From contig NZ_CP044011.1 of NCBI RefSeq assembly GCF_016864555.1, positions 124,001 to 188,000 on the forward strand: 64,000 nucleotides of DNA, written 5' to 3'. The notes below the pieces were generated by a model. It worked only from the letters and a program-made list of their open reading frames with translations. It ran no database searches and had not been told where the DNA came from. The translations under genes were made by a program, and so were the position numbers. The stretch comes from Sinorhizobium sp. BG8. Its GTDB lineage: Bacteria; Pseudomonadota; Alphaproteobacteria; Rhizobiales; Rhizobiaceae. The stretch's first letter is position 1, and every line of letters begins with the position of its first letter. Below are positions 45,292 through 53,564 of this stretch, one piece after another.

Positions 45292-46335
45292 TCAGTCGGC
45301 GCTGACGGTCTTTACCAGCGCGTGAACGCTGTCAGCGTCGAACTTGGGCTCGACCTTGATCTTGCCGGAGACGACGTCCGCCCGAAGCGCTTCGATTTCG
45401 GCCCAGATGTTGTCGGGAACGTTAGCCGTCTTCAGCAGACGCAGGCTGCCGTCATCGAGCTTGATGTTGTAGTTCTGGCTACCGAACTTCCCGTCCTTGA
45501 GATCCTTGATCATCGCGCCATAGACCGGCGTCAGATCCCAGATGACCGACGACAGCAGGTGGCCCTTGTCGATGGACGTTTTGTCACCGATCACGTCGAT
45601 GAAATAGGCTTTTCCGCCGTCGGTGGCAGGCGTGGTTTCCACGGCCTGCAACATGCCGAAGCTCGAGCCGTTGCCCTGGCCGAAGATGATATCCGCACCC
45701 GAAGCGATGACCGTTTCGGTTACGCGCTTGCCGCCGGCCGCATCCGCATAGGCAGCCGGTCCGATAACCGCGTAGCGAACTTCGACCGCCGGGTTTTCCG
45801 CCTTCACGCCCTGGGCGAAGGCGACCGACATGTTGTTCCACGACGGCGGTTCGCCCGAGACGACGATGCCGACGACCTTGGTGCGGGACATCTTGGCAGC
45901 CAGGCGGCCGGCAAGGTAGGAGCCGTCGCTGCCCGCTGCGGTGTAGTCGGCAACCTTGCCGGCGGCCAGCTTGTCGGGGCTATCGACGATTGCGACCGGG
46001 ACGCCCAGTTCTTCGCCGATTTCCGGTGCAGCGGTGTTGTAGCCGGAGGCATGGGCGATGAGGAGGTCGGCACCGTCTTCGGCCAACTCGCGCAGGGTGG
46101 GACGCACGTCCCCGTAGCCGAGATTTTCGGCGACGATCACCTTGACGCCTGCAGCTTCCCCGGCGGCCTTGGCGGCATCCACGCCCTGCTGGTTCCAGCC
46201 CATGTCGGTGCCCATCTCCGGAGCCAGGATCGCGATAGAATCCAGATCTTCGGCCGATGCGAATCCAGCAACACCTCCGCAGATTGCCAGTGCAATTGCG
46301 AAACGGCTGACGGACGACTTAATATTTATCCTCAT
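45292..46335 (-). CDS. BMP/PnrA-family ABC substrate-binding protein
   Basis: 347 aa. The signal peptide (FAIALAICGGVAGFASA) lacks a lipobox cysteine. BMP-family landmarks are GWNQQGVDAAKAAGEAAGVKV, DLLIAHASGYNTAAPEIGEE, GSDGSYLAGRLAAKMSRTKVVGIV and a C-terminal ADIIFGQGNGSSFGMLQAVE. Binds purine nucleosides in PnrA and related proteins. Here it may serve the nearby pyridine/vitamin B6-type pathway. First gene of the transporter operon. Confidence 0.88.
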   Translation of the reverse strand: MRINIKSSVSRFAIALAICGGVAGFASAEDLDSIAILAPEMGTDMGWNQQGVDAAKAAGEAAGVKVIVAENLGYGDVRPTLRELAEDGADLLIAHASGYNTAAPEIGEELGVPVAIVDSPDKLAAGKVADYTAAGSDGSYLAGRLAAKMSRTKVVGIVVSGEPPSWNNMSVAFAQGVKAENPAVEVRYAVIGPAAYADAAGGKRVTETVIASGADIIFGQGNGSSFGMLQAVETTPATDGGKAYFIDVIGDKTSIDKGHLLSSVIWDLTPVYGAMIKDLKDGKFGSQNYNIKLDDGSLRLLKTANVPDNIWAEIEALRADVVSGKIKVEPKFDADSVHALVKTVSAD

Positions 46336-46387
46336 TTTATTGTTCCCATTTTCGATTGTTGTTGACCACTATTTGAAGTCTGTTTAA

Positions 46388-46407
46388 ATTTTACTTGAAA
46401 GTAAAAT
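46388..46407. promoter_or_regulatory. Perfect AT-rich palindrome in divergent promoter region
   Basis: ATTTTAC-TTGAAA-GTAAAAT: 7-bp arms and a 6-nt centre, between the BMP operon (start 46335) and the small secreted protein (start 46426). It lies 19 nt before the latter's ATG, so it could be an operator acting on one or both. Confidence 0.45.
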
Positions 46408-46425
46408 CGAAAAACTGGATTTGAT

Positions 46426-46830
46426 ATGAGACTTCACCTCCTTTTTATTTCCGCCTCTCTTGCCATGGCTTGTTCCGCAACGGCCTCCGCAGCCACACAA
46501 TCGCTGGACTTCGCGGTTGAGAATACGGGCGAGACAACGTTGGCCTGCAGCGCCGCCATCGCACACTGGTTTTCCGCCGATCTCGGAGAAATCGCTCCCG
46601 GCGCAAATCTTTCGTTCAGCCTCGGTATCGATGTTGATTCCGGCACCGTTTTCCAGATGAATGCGGTCGGCAACAAAATGGCGGTGCAGCGAGTCTGGTG
46701 TGGCCACAAGGGCGACGACTGGCGAACGAGAGAAGAGATACCGCTGGAACGCCGGGCTGGCGTGGTTCCCGAGGCGGTGCACCTGCGCTGCGCGGCAGAA
46801 GGGGACAAGACCCGCTGCTCGGCGCCGTAG
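46426..46830 (+). CDS. Small secreted cysteine-containing protein of unknown function
   Basis: 134 aa with a clear signal peptide (MRLHLLFISASLAMACSATASAA). The Cys at residue 16 might be a lipidation site, but the context is a weak lipobox. The mature protein is beta-rich (LDFAVENTGETTLACSAAIAHWFSADLGEIAPGANLSFSLGID) with cysteines that could form disulfides (LACS, VWCGHKG, LRCAAE, TRCSAP). No family recognised. Divergent from the BMP transporter. Confidence 0.65.
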   Translation: MRLHLLFISASLAMACSATASAATQSLDFAVENTGETTLACSAAIAHWFSADLGEIAPGANLSFSLGIDVDSGTVFQMNAVGNKMAVQRVWCGHKGDDWRTREEIPLERRAGVVPEAVHLRCAAEGDKTRCSAP

Positions 46831-46984
46831 CCGCCTTCGCGGCGCGGTGTCCGCCGTCTTGCGTCGCGCGACAAGCGACCGCCCTTTTCGTCTGGGGCGG
46901 GGTGGCAGCGCAAGAAATCAAAGATTGCCTGGAAACCCATAGCCATGTTCTCGATTGACAGCGTGAGAATACGATAGCATGATC

Positions 46985-47003
46985 ATACCGTAATACAATA
47001 ATG
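46985..47003. promoter_or_regulatory. ACCGTAAT-containing site upstream of the SDR-like gene (candidate GntR site)
   Basis: Contains ATACCGTAATACAATAATG. The ATACCGTAWTA core matches the palindrome region at 48802-48821 in front of the GntR gene at 10 of 11 bases, and ACCGTAAT also occurs in the operator at 54456-54478. Likely recognition by the GntR regulator at 48052-48768 is inference. Confidence 0.4.
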
Positions 47004-47106
47004 AAAAAACTTGATCGACGCGAATTTTGGAGTTCGCGACATACCACGATGATTTTAAAAGGAAATTTTGTAAATCATCGTCGCTGCATTCGAGAGGAAA
47101 CAGGAA

Positions 47107-47874
47107 ATGCGTACTGCAATTGTCACCGGGGCCAGCCGCGGATTGGGGCGGGCTTTCGCGATAGGACTGGCGAAGGACGGGTTCGCGCTGAGCCTTTGCG
47201 CACGCGATGCGGCCGCACTGGAAGAAACCGCCGAAATGGCCCGCGCCGCCGGCTCGCCCAAAGTCGTCATCATCGCCGCCGATCTTTCAAAGTCTGGCGT
47301 TGCCGAGGAGATCGTCAGCGAGACGCTTGAGGCGACCGGTCGCATCGACGCGTTGATCAACAATGCCGGCGCGACCAAGCGCGGCGACTTCCTCACCCTG
47401 ACGGAGGAGGATTTTCAGGAAGGCTTCGCACTCAAGTTCCATGCGACGGTGCGTTTCTGCAGGGCGGCCTGGCCGGCGCTTTCCGAAAGCAAGGGTGTGA
47501 TCGTCAACATTTCCGGCGTCGGCGCGCATACGCCCGAACCGGACTTCACCATCGGCGGCTCGGTCAATTCCGCACTGATCAATTTCACCAAGGCGATCGC
47601 GAAGCGCGCGCGCAACACCGGGATGAGGATCAATACGCTCTGCCCCGGCCATATCGTCACGGACCGGCTTGCCCGGCGCATTGAAACCCTTGCCCGCGAA
47701 CGGAATATTTCACTTGAGGCCGCACGCGAGGAAATGCGCCTGGATCATGGCATCCAGCGCTTTGCCGATCCCGAGGAAGTGGCAAACGTCGTCCGGTTTC
47801 TCTGCAGCCCTGCGGCTTCCTATGTCCATGGGACAGTGATCAACGTGGATGGCGGAGCCACGCCGGGGATCTGA
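47107..47874 (+). CDS. SDR-fold protein lacking the YxxxK catalytic pair
   Basis: 255 aa. Cofactor motif TGASRGLG and LINNAGAT are normal and it ends VINVDGGATPG. Where YxxxK is expected the sequence is DFTIGGSVNSALINFTKA: Tyr is replaced by Gly and Lys by Asn. The serine region ISGVGAHTPEP remains. It may be a non-canonical SDR or a non-catalytic binding protein. Located between the BMP transporter and the GntR gene. Confidence 0.8.
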   Translation: MRTAIVTGASRGLGRAFAIGLAKDGFALSLCARDAAALEETAEMARAAGSPKVVIIAADLSKSGVAEEIVSETLEATGRIDALINNAGATKRGDFLTLTEEDFQEGFALKFHATVRFCRAAWPALSESKGVIVNISGVGAHTPEPDFTIGGSVNSALINFTKAIAKRARNTGMRINTLCPGHIVTDRLARRIETLARERNISLEAAREEMRLDHGIQRFADPEEVANVVRFLCSPAASYVHGTVINVDGGATPGI

Positions 47875-47882
47875 TCCCCGGC
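47862..47882 (+). terminator. Hairpin at the stop of the SDR-like gene
   Basis: GCCGGGGAT-CTG-ATCCCCGGC: a 9-bp GC-rich stem with a 3-nt loop, overlapping the stop codon and placed between convergent genes. No U-tract. Confidence 0.5.
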
Positions 47883-48051
47883 TCTCGGACGGTTCTTAGG
47901 AAGTAGTTTAAGGAGGGGCCGGCCTGCTCGAACAGAGCAGGCGGATCGCTCTGAAACCGGCGCCGTCTTGCTCGGGCGCCATACGATATCCTTCGTCTGC
48001 CGCGTCGGAGCACTTCGGCCGGGCCTTGAAGGTCCGAGCCGAACCGGTCGG

Positions 48052-48768
48052 TCAGTTCTCGCCTTCTTCGGCCAGGCGCTCACGCAGAATGGCAATCGCC
48101 GTCTTTCCCGCGTTCATCACATGGCGTGCCGCCGCCTTGCGGGCTTCCTTGCCTCGCCGGGCGGCCAGGTGGCCAACCACTTCCTCGAGTTCTTCAAGGC
48201 TTTCGCGCGTTCTGCCGGGCGCACCGAGCGATGTTGCGCGCAACACCATGACCCGCGCATTCAGCGAAGACAGCGTATGCCCCAGCGCCTCGTTATGGGC
48301 GCCGAAGATCAGGCAATCGTAAAAGGCATTCTTCGCGGTCAGACGCTCCAGCGGATCCGTGATCTGCTCCCCGCGCTTCAGAACCTCGAAAGCCGCCTTC
48401 AGCGCCTCGATATCGCCATCGGTCGCATTGCGGGCAAACAGTTCGCAGGCCAGGCCCTCGAGCTCGACGCGCACCTGATAGATGCCTTCGGCCTGCTCCG
48501 GCATGAGGCGCGCTACAATCGGTCCGCGATGCGGCACGACCTGTACGAGGCCTTCGCTTTCCAGCTGGCGAAGTGCTTCGCGAACGGCCGTTCGGCTGAC
48601 GCCGGTCATTTCGCAGAGATCTCGCTCCGTGATGCGCTCTCCAGCCTTGAAATAGCCGATCGCGATCGAATTGCGGATGCTTTCGGTTACGCTGTGGCGG
48701 ACCGGGGCTGCAGCCTTAACCACTTTAAAATCAATGGGTGGGGTTCTCCCATGCATAGGCTTGACCAT
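48052..48768 (-). CDS. GntR-family transcriptional regulator (FadR/FCD subgroup)
   Basis: 238 aa. The N-terminal winged HTH (SIRNSIAIGYFKAGERITERDLCEMTGVSRTAVREALRQLESEGLV) is followed by an all-helical FCD effector domain (YQVRVELEGLACELFARNATDGDIEALK, FYDCLIFGAHNEAL, HVMNAGKTAI). FCD regulators usually repress and respond to carboxylic acids. A perfect palindrome at 48806-48821 lies 38 nt upstream of its start, suggesting autoregulation. It probably controls the surrounding transporter and pyridine-catabolic operons. Confidence 0.9.
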   Translation of the reverse strand: MVKPMHGRTPPIDFKVVKAAAPVRHSVTESIRNSIAIGYFKAGERITERDLCEMTGVSRTAVREALRQLESEGLVQVVPHRGPIVARLMPEQAEGIYQVRVELEGLACELFARNATDGDIEALKAAFEVLKRGEQITDPLERLTAKNAFYDCLIFGAHNEALGHTLSSLNARVMVLRATSLGAPGRTRESLEELEEVVGHLAARRGKEARKAAARHVMNAGKTAIAILRERLAEEGEN

Positions 48769-48805
48769 CCGTTTTCTCCCCGCTTGCGATACGGGTTCGA
48801 TAATA

Positions 48806-48821
48806 CCGTATTATTATACGG
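48806..48821. promoter_or_regulatory. Palindrome CCGTAT-TATT-ATACGG (probable GntR operator)
   Basis: A perfect 6-bp dyad with a 4-nt centre immediately upstream of the GntR gene, inside an AT-rich promoter-like stretch. The same ACCGTAWT core occurs near 46985 and at 54461. Confidence 0.55.
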
Positions 48822-49229
48822 GAAACGCCTGTTTTGAAAGCGCTAGATTACACTCGGTGCCTGTTTGGGATGCAAAGTCGTACTCTTTCTGACACGTGCT
48901 TGCGAATATTATAGCCGCTTTTGTTCGTTCGCCCTGATCTTGCGCCCGTTAACAGGATCGGCGCGCATGGTGTCAGGGACGGTTGGAAAGAAGCGAGGAT
49001 CCGAAGCAGATCCAGATGAACCAAGATCAGAAAGACCTGGACATCGTGGCGATCCGACTCGAAGAAAGAATCACACTATGACGACACGGATCGACAACGG
49101 CAACTGGTTGTGCCGAAAGAACGTAAGCGCCTCCGTCTCCTGGTCAATTCACAGAGTTGCTCGCGATTGTATATCTTTATCTTGATGCCGAACGAGTCTT
49201 CTTGTCGCCTGAGGTGTGGTGCCCGTCCA
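48822..49229. other. Gap without a convincing gene
   Basis: About 400 nt between the GntR promoter and the transaminase terminator. A plus-strand frame at 48865-49185 has no family features, no good RBS and unusual composition, so it is not called. No repeats or RNA genes recognised. Confidence 0.4.
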
Positions 49230-49266
49230 CATCCTTCCGGAAAAGAGTTTCATTTCCGGAAGGATG
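49230..49266 (-). terminator. 14-bp perfect hairpin after the transaminase gene
   Basis: CATCCTTCCGGAAA / TTTCCGGAAGGATG with a 9-nt loop, 33 nt beyond the stop of the last gene of the minus-strand operon. It lacks a U-tract but is the obvious end structure for that transcript. Confidence 0.6.
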
Positions 49267-49299
49267 GGAATTCCTGCCTTTAGGAACGAAACATCATGG

Positions 49300-50478
49300 T
49301 TATGCCTCGTCTATGACAGACATTGCTTGGGCCACGCCGGCCCCGACATCAATTCCCTTTGCGCCGGCGGCCTTCAGTCCACCCGCGATGGCCGCGACTG
49401 ATATGAGCGAATAGGTCGGCCGCGCTGTCGGTCCCATGTGGCCGATGCGTGTCAGCTTGCCGAGCGTCTCGGCCCGGCCTGACGAGAACACCACGCCGTA
49501 TCGCTCGCGAATGGACGCGCGCAGCTTCGCTTCGTCGATACCCTCGGGGATGGCGACTGCCGTGCAGGTCGGCGAGGAAATCGCTTCGCTTGCGGCCCAC
49601 AGCTTGAGGCCTGCGGCCTGTATGCCTGCCCGGCACGCCTTGGCCGTCAGCGCATGGCGCGCCCAGACCGCCTCCTCGCCTTCCTCCAAATAGAGATCGA
49701 GTGCCGCATCGAGTGCATTGATCTCCGAGACAGAGGGTGTGAACGGGAACGGTTGGCCGGCCTCATGGGCGCGCTTCCAGTCGCTGATCGACAGGATCGA
49801 AGCACGTGGCGCATCGGGATTGGCCGCGATCTTCTCCCAGGCCGCTTCGCTGACATGCAGGAGAGACAGTCCCGGCGGGCAGCCGAGGCACTTGTTCGGG
49901 CCTGTCACGAAGATGTCGGCACAGGAGGTTTCAGGAAGGACCTCCATTCCCCCGAAGGCCGAGACGGAATCCACGATGAGGAATTTTCCGGCTGCCCTCA
50001 CGACCGCGCCGATCTCCGCCACCGGATTGACGGTGCCCGACGGCGTATCGTGGTGGCAAAGCGACACGACTGCGATATCCGGGCGCTTCTTCAGCATGTC
50101 GGCGACGGCGTCGGCAGTCAGCGCCTCGTTGTAGGGCACTTCCAGTTCCACCAGTTCCTTTGCATAGCGCGCTGCCCAATAGCCGAAGCCCTTCCCGTAG
50201 ACGCCTGAAACGAGATTGAGCACCACGTCATTCTTCGCGATCAGCGAGGCGGCGGCGGCTTCCAGCCCCAGAACCGGTTCGCCCTGCAGGATCACCGGCG
50301 GCGTTTTGGTGTGGAAGGCCCGCTGGACCTTGGCATTCACGGCCTCGTAGTGGGCGAGGAAGGCCGGATCATAGTCGTAGAGCACCGGCCGGGACAGCGC
50401 CCGTAGCACGGCCGGATAGGCATCGACCGGGCCGGTCGTCAGCGTGAAGATGGGATCTGCGAATGTCGTGCTGCTCAT
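49300..50478 (-). CDS. ppaT: Pyridoxamine-pyruvate transaminase
   Basis: 392 aa, close in length and sequence pattern to Mesorhizobium loti pyridoxamine-pyruvate transaminase (393 aa). That fold-type I enzyme converts pyridoxamine and pyruvate to pyridoxal and L-alanine without a PLP cofactor. Key residues are in place: Glu67 (ILQGEPVLGLE), Lys196 (VTGPNKCLG, forms the Schiff base with substrate pyridoxal) and the two arginines in SSGRAETLGKLTRIGHMG. Numbering is shifted by one from M. loti (Glu68, Lys197). Generic alanine-glyoxylate aminotransferases lack this combination. Overlaps the upstream MmgE/PrpD gene by 4 nt. Confidence 0.85.
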   Translation of the reverse strand: MSSTTFADPIFTLTTGPVDAYPAVLRALSRPVLYDYDPAFLAHYEAVNAKVQRAFHTKTPPVILQGEPVLGLEAAAASLIAKNDVVLNLVSGVYGKGFGYWAARYAKELVELEVPYNEALTADAVADMLKKRPDIAVVSLCHHDTPSGTVNPVAEIGAVVRAAGKFLIVDSVSAFGGMEVLPETSCADIFVTGPNKCLGCPPGLSLLHVSEAAWEKIAANPDAPRASILSISDWKRAHEAGQPFPFTPSVSEINALDAALDLYLEEGEEAVWARHALTAKACRAGIQAAGLKLWAASEAISSPTCTAVAIPEGIDEAKLRASIRERYGVVFSSGRAETLGKLTRIGHMGPTARPTYSLISVAAIAGGLKAAGAKGIDVGAGVAQAMSVIDEA

Positions 50479-51854
50479 GACGGTGATTCCCCCTGTTCGT
50501 CACGATAATTGGTCTGTGTTGCGCGCAGGAAGGCTGCGCCATCGGCCGCGCCCTCGATGTTTGCAAGGGCGGCAATCAGCGCGTCGCCATCCAGCGGGAG
50601 GCGACGCCATTCTATCTGCGTGCGAAATTTTCCGGCGAGGTCGGCATCGCTCATCGGGTGATCGAGCCCGCCCGCGGCGGCGGCCACATGGTGCAAGACC
50701 GCGCTTCCGTCGGTCAGGCGCAGGCGGACCTCCACGGCGTCCAGTCGATAGGTGGGATCGTCGCGGAAGAGGAGCTTGTCGCCGAAGGCCCGCAGTTGCG
50801 GATCGGCAACCGCCTCGTCGGAAAAGGCTGCCAGATCGGCTCGGCCGCGCAGCAGGCTGACCGCGACCGCGTGCTGGGCGCTGACCTGCGCCAGCCTGCC
50901 CGAGGTCACGCCCGGCCGATCCGTGCGCTGGCGCAGGAGCGGATGCCCGGTAAGTTCCACCGAAGCGATATCGGCCGCGTCGAAGCCACCCCTGGCATGG
51001 AGGGCCAGGCAGGCCTCGATCACGGGGTTGAGCACGACGCCGCAAGGATAGGGCTTGAAGGTGTTGTTCAGGATCTCCCAGCGCGTGCCGAGTTCTCCGG
51101 TCAGCGCGGCATGGTCTGGCGCATCGGAATGAAGGGCAAGAAATCCGCGTTGGCCCTCGAGCGGCGCTTCGGGGCCGGTATACCCATCCGCCGCCAGCAG
51201 CGCCGCCATCAGGCCGCCCCGCGCAGCTTGGCCGACCGAGAGGCTTTTCGACATGGTGCCCAGCGTCTCGACCGACCCCGCCCCCTGCGCCAGCGCGTGT
51301 CCCAGAGCGTCGACGAGCTGCTGGGGAGACAAGCCCAGGAGCCGTCCTGCCGCCATGGCGGCACCGAAGACGCCGCAGGTCGATGTGATATGCCAGCCGC
51401 GCGCATAGTGGACCGGATGAACCGCATTCCCCAGCCGGCAGGTGATCTCCATGCCGAGCACGAGCGCTTCGATCAGCGCATCTCCGCCGACCGGGCGCCC
51501 CCTGGATGCCAGTGTCTCCGCCAGCGCCAGGAGAGCGGGCGCGACGGGTGCCGAAGGGTGGATCACCGTCGGGATATGCGTGTCGTCGTTGTCGAAGATG
51601 TTGGCCGAAGCCGCATTGATATAGGCGGCCCAGAGCATGTCGCCCCGCTCCGGCCGACCGATCAGCGTTGCCGTCGCCGGACCGGAAAAGACCGGTAGCA
51701 GGGCCGCCAGTTTGTCGATCGCCGTTTCGCCCGAACCGCCGATGGCCGTGCCGACCATGTTGAGCAGGGAACGTCGCCCGGCCGCGCGTACCCCCTCGGG
51801 CAGCGCAGGCGGACGATGTACGAATTCGGCGAGCGTGGCGCTGAGATCGGCCAT
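50475..51854 (-). CDS. MmgE/PrpD family protein
   Basis: 459 aa. Characteristic blocks are YINAASANIFDNDDTHIPTVIHPSAPVAPALLALAE, GWHITSTCGVFGAAMAAGRLLGLS and LGTRWEILNNTFKPYPCGVVLNPVIEA. Members include 2-methylcitrate dehydratase PrpD and cis-aconitate decarboxylase, which act on branched di/tricarboxylic acids. In this operon it could dehydrate, hydrate or isomerise a substituted dicarboxylate from the ring-opened product. Coupled to the transaminase (ATGA overlap) and 1 nt from the HIBADH-like gene. Confidence 0.85.
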   Translation of the reverse strand: MADLSATLAEFVHRPPALPEGVRAAGRRSLLNMVGTAIGGSGETAIDKLAALLPVFSGPATATLIGRPERGDMLWAAYINAASANIFDNDDTHIPTVIHPSAPVAPALLALAETLASRGRPVGGDALIEALVLGMEITCRLGNAVHPVHYARGWHITSTCGVFGAAMAAGRLLGLSPQQLVDALGHALAQGAGSVETLGTMSKSLSVGQAARGGLMAALLAADGYTGPEAPLEGQRGFLALHSDAPDHAALTGELGTRWEILNNTFKPYPCGVVLNPVIEACLALHARGGFDAADIASVELTGHPLLRQRTDRPGVTSGRLAQVSAQHAVAVSLLRGRADLAAFSDEAVADPQLRAFGDKLLFRDDPTYRLDAVEVRLRLTDGSAVLHHVAAAAGGLDHPMSDADLAGKFRTQIEWRRLPLDGDALIAALANIEGAADGAAFLRATQTNYRDEQGESPS

Positions 51855-51855
51855 G

Positions 51856-52752
51856 TCAGGCGCCGGCGGCCTTGCCGCGCACCTCGGCGCCGGCCCACTG
51901 TTCGAGCGGGCGGATGATCGCGGTCATGTCTGCCTCCGGACCAAGGTCGGCCTTGGTAATCGAGAAGAGCATGCGCACGGCGTTGCCGACCAGCATCGGC
52001 ACGCCGAGCCGATCCGCCTCTTCAAGGCAAAGCCTGATGTCCTTGAGCGACAGTCCGATAGCGAAGCCGAAATCAAAGCTGCGGGGAAGAACAAAGCGCG
52101 GAATCTTGTCGACGCTCGCCGACGTGCGGCCGGAGCCCGCATTGAGCACTTCGATCATGACGTCGGCATCGAGGCCCGCCTTGGCACCCATCACCATCGC
52201 TTCCGAAGTGATCGCCAGCGCGGCGGCCGAGCAAATGTTGTTGATGAGCTTCATCACCTGGGCCTTTCCGGGCTCCTCGGCGACGCGGATCACCTTGCCG
52301 AGCGCAAGAAGCATTGGCTCCACCACCGCAAAATGCGCGGATGGCCCGGCGGCCATGAGGGCCAGGGTGCCCTTCGTCGCGCCTGCGACGCCGCCAGAAA
52401 CCGGGCTGTCGATCACGGCAATCCCGGCTGCAGACAGGATCTCCGCGAAATCCATTTCGGCCTTTGGTCCGGTCGTGGACAGATCGACCACGCGCTTCAC
52501 GACGCCGGGGTTTGCCGCGATGCTCCGGCCCACGGCAATAACGACCTCGGGTGTCGGCAGGGAGAGGAAGATCGTTTCGACCCTTCCGGTCATTTCGGCG
52601 ATGCTTTCGGCGGCGTGCGCTCCAGCCGCGGTCAGGGCTGCGACCGCCGCTTCGGCACGGTCGTTCACAACGAGCTTGTGGCCGGCACCGATCAGGCGCT
52701 CCGCCATCGGGCGCCCCATATTGCCAAGGCCTACAAAACCGATTTCAGTCAT
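51856..52752 (-). CDS. 3-hydroxyisobutyrate dehydrogenase-like beta-hydroxyacid dehydrogenase
   Basis: 298 aa. N-terminal GFVGLGNMGRPMAERLI (GxGxMGxPM signature), DSPVSGGVAGATKGTLALM and catalytic-lysine motif KLINNICSAAAL identify the beta-hydroxyacid dehydrogenase family (MmsB, GarR, 2-hydroxymethylglutarate dehydrogenase). They oxidise primary alcohols beta to a carboxylate or reduce the semialdehyde. This suits a hydroxymethyl-substituted acid, such as would be left from the pyridoxal side chain. Substrate inferred. Confidence 0.87.
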   Translation of the reverse strand: MTEIGFVGLGNMGRPMAERLIGAGHKLVVNDRAEAAVAALTAAGAHAAESIAEMTGRVETIFLSLPTPEVVIAVGRSIAANPGVVKRVVDLSTTGPKAEMDFAEILSAAGIAVIDSPVSGGVAGATKGTLALMAAGPSAHFAVVEPMLLALGKVIRVAEEPGKAQVMKLINNICSAAALAITSEAMVMGAKAGLDADVMIEVLNAGSGRTSASVDKIPRFVLPRSFDFGFAIGLSLKDIRLCLEEADRLGVPMLVGNAVRMLFSITKADLGPEADMTAIIRPLEQWAGAEVRGKAAGA

Positions 52753-52781
52753 TCCACTCTCCTGTTATCGCGGCCACGCCC

Positions 52782-53564
52782 TCAGGCGAACGACCAGCCG
52801 TTGTCCACCGGGATGGCCGCGCCGTTGATTCCCTCGCTGGCGGGGCCGCAAAGGAACTGCGCAAGCGCCGTCACCGTCTCCATCGGAATAAACTTCCCGC
52901 CCGGCTGCCGGGTGGAAAGGAAAAGGCTCGTCGCCTCCTCGCTGCTCACTCCCTTTTCGGCCGCCAGCGTCTCGATGCGCGCAAGCGCCGAATCCGTTGC
53001 CATCAGGCCGGGGCATATCGCGTTGCAGGTGATGCGTGTGGCGGCGAGTTCGAGCGCGACGGTGCGCGTGAGGCCGATCATTGCGTGCTTGGTGGTGACG
53101 TAGTCGGCCCGTCCTGCGAGCGCGATCAGACTGTAGACCGAAGCCATGTTGATGATTCGCCCCCAGCCCCGCTCCCGCATGCTTGGAAGGCAGGAACGTA
53201 TCAGTCGGAAAGGAGCGGAAAGATTGACCTCCAGCGCCCGATCCCAGTCCGGGTCACCAAGCGCCTCCACCGGCGACATTTTGCGAATGACGGCGTTGTT
53301 GACGAGAATGTCGATCCCGCCGAGATGCCTTTCTGCCTCAGTGGCGAGACTGTCTGCCGCGCCTTCCCTGGAAAGGTCGATTTCGAGCGCGCCTACGCGC
53401 CGGCCGGTTTCCGCTTCCAATGTGGCCGCCGCATCCGTCACGCCGGGCAGGATGTCCGTCAGGAATACCCGGTCTCCCGCCTTGGCAAAGGTTCGCGCCA
53501 GTTCCAGTCCCAGGCCGAGGGCCGAGCCGGTGATCAAGACGCCACGTCCGGCACCGGTCCTCAT
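52782..53564 (-). CDS. SDR family dehydrogenase (possible pyridoxal/hydroxy-acid dehydrogenase)
   Basis: 260 aa from MRTGAGRGVLITGSALGLG, with GGGAGGAG 8 nt upstream and an ATGA overlap with the lactonase-like gene. Typical SDR: cofactor motif TGSALGLG, NNAVI, catalytic YVTTK, and the 3-hydroxybutyrate-dehydrogenase-like C-terminal lid with PVDNGWSFA. In the M. loti vitamin B6 pathway an SDR oxidises pyridoxal to 4-pyridoxolactone. This protein is not an obvious orthologue of that enzyme but is next to a lactonase-like protein, so a similar step is possible. Confidence 0.82.
   Translation of the reverse strand: MRTGAGRGVLITGSALGLGLELARTFAKAGDRVFLTDILPGVTDAAATLEAETGRRVGALEIDLSREGAADSLATEAERHLGGIDILVNNAVIRKMSPVEALGDPDWDRALEVNLSAPFRLIRSCLPSMRERGWGRIINMASVYSLIALAGRADYVTTKHAMIGLTRTVALELAATRITCNAICPGLMATDSALARIETLAAEKGVSSEEATSLFLSTRQPGGKFIPMETVTALAQFLCGPASEGINGAAIPVDNGWSFA

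Noticed and set aside
48865-49185. Plus-strand 106-codon frame in the gap
   Set aside because: No RBS, no recognisable family and low-quality composition; considered non-coding.
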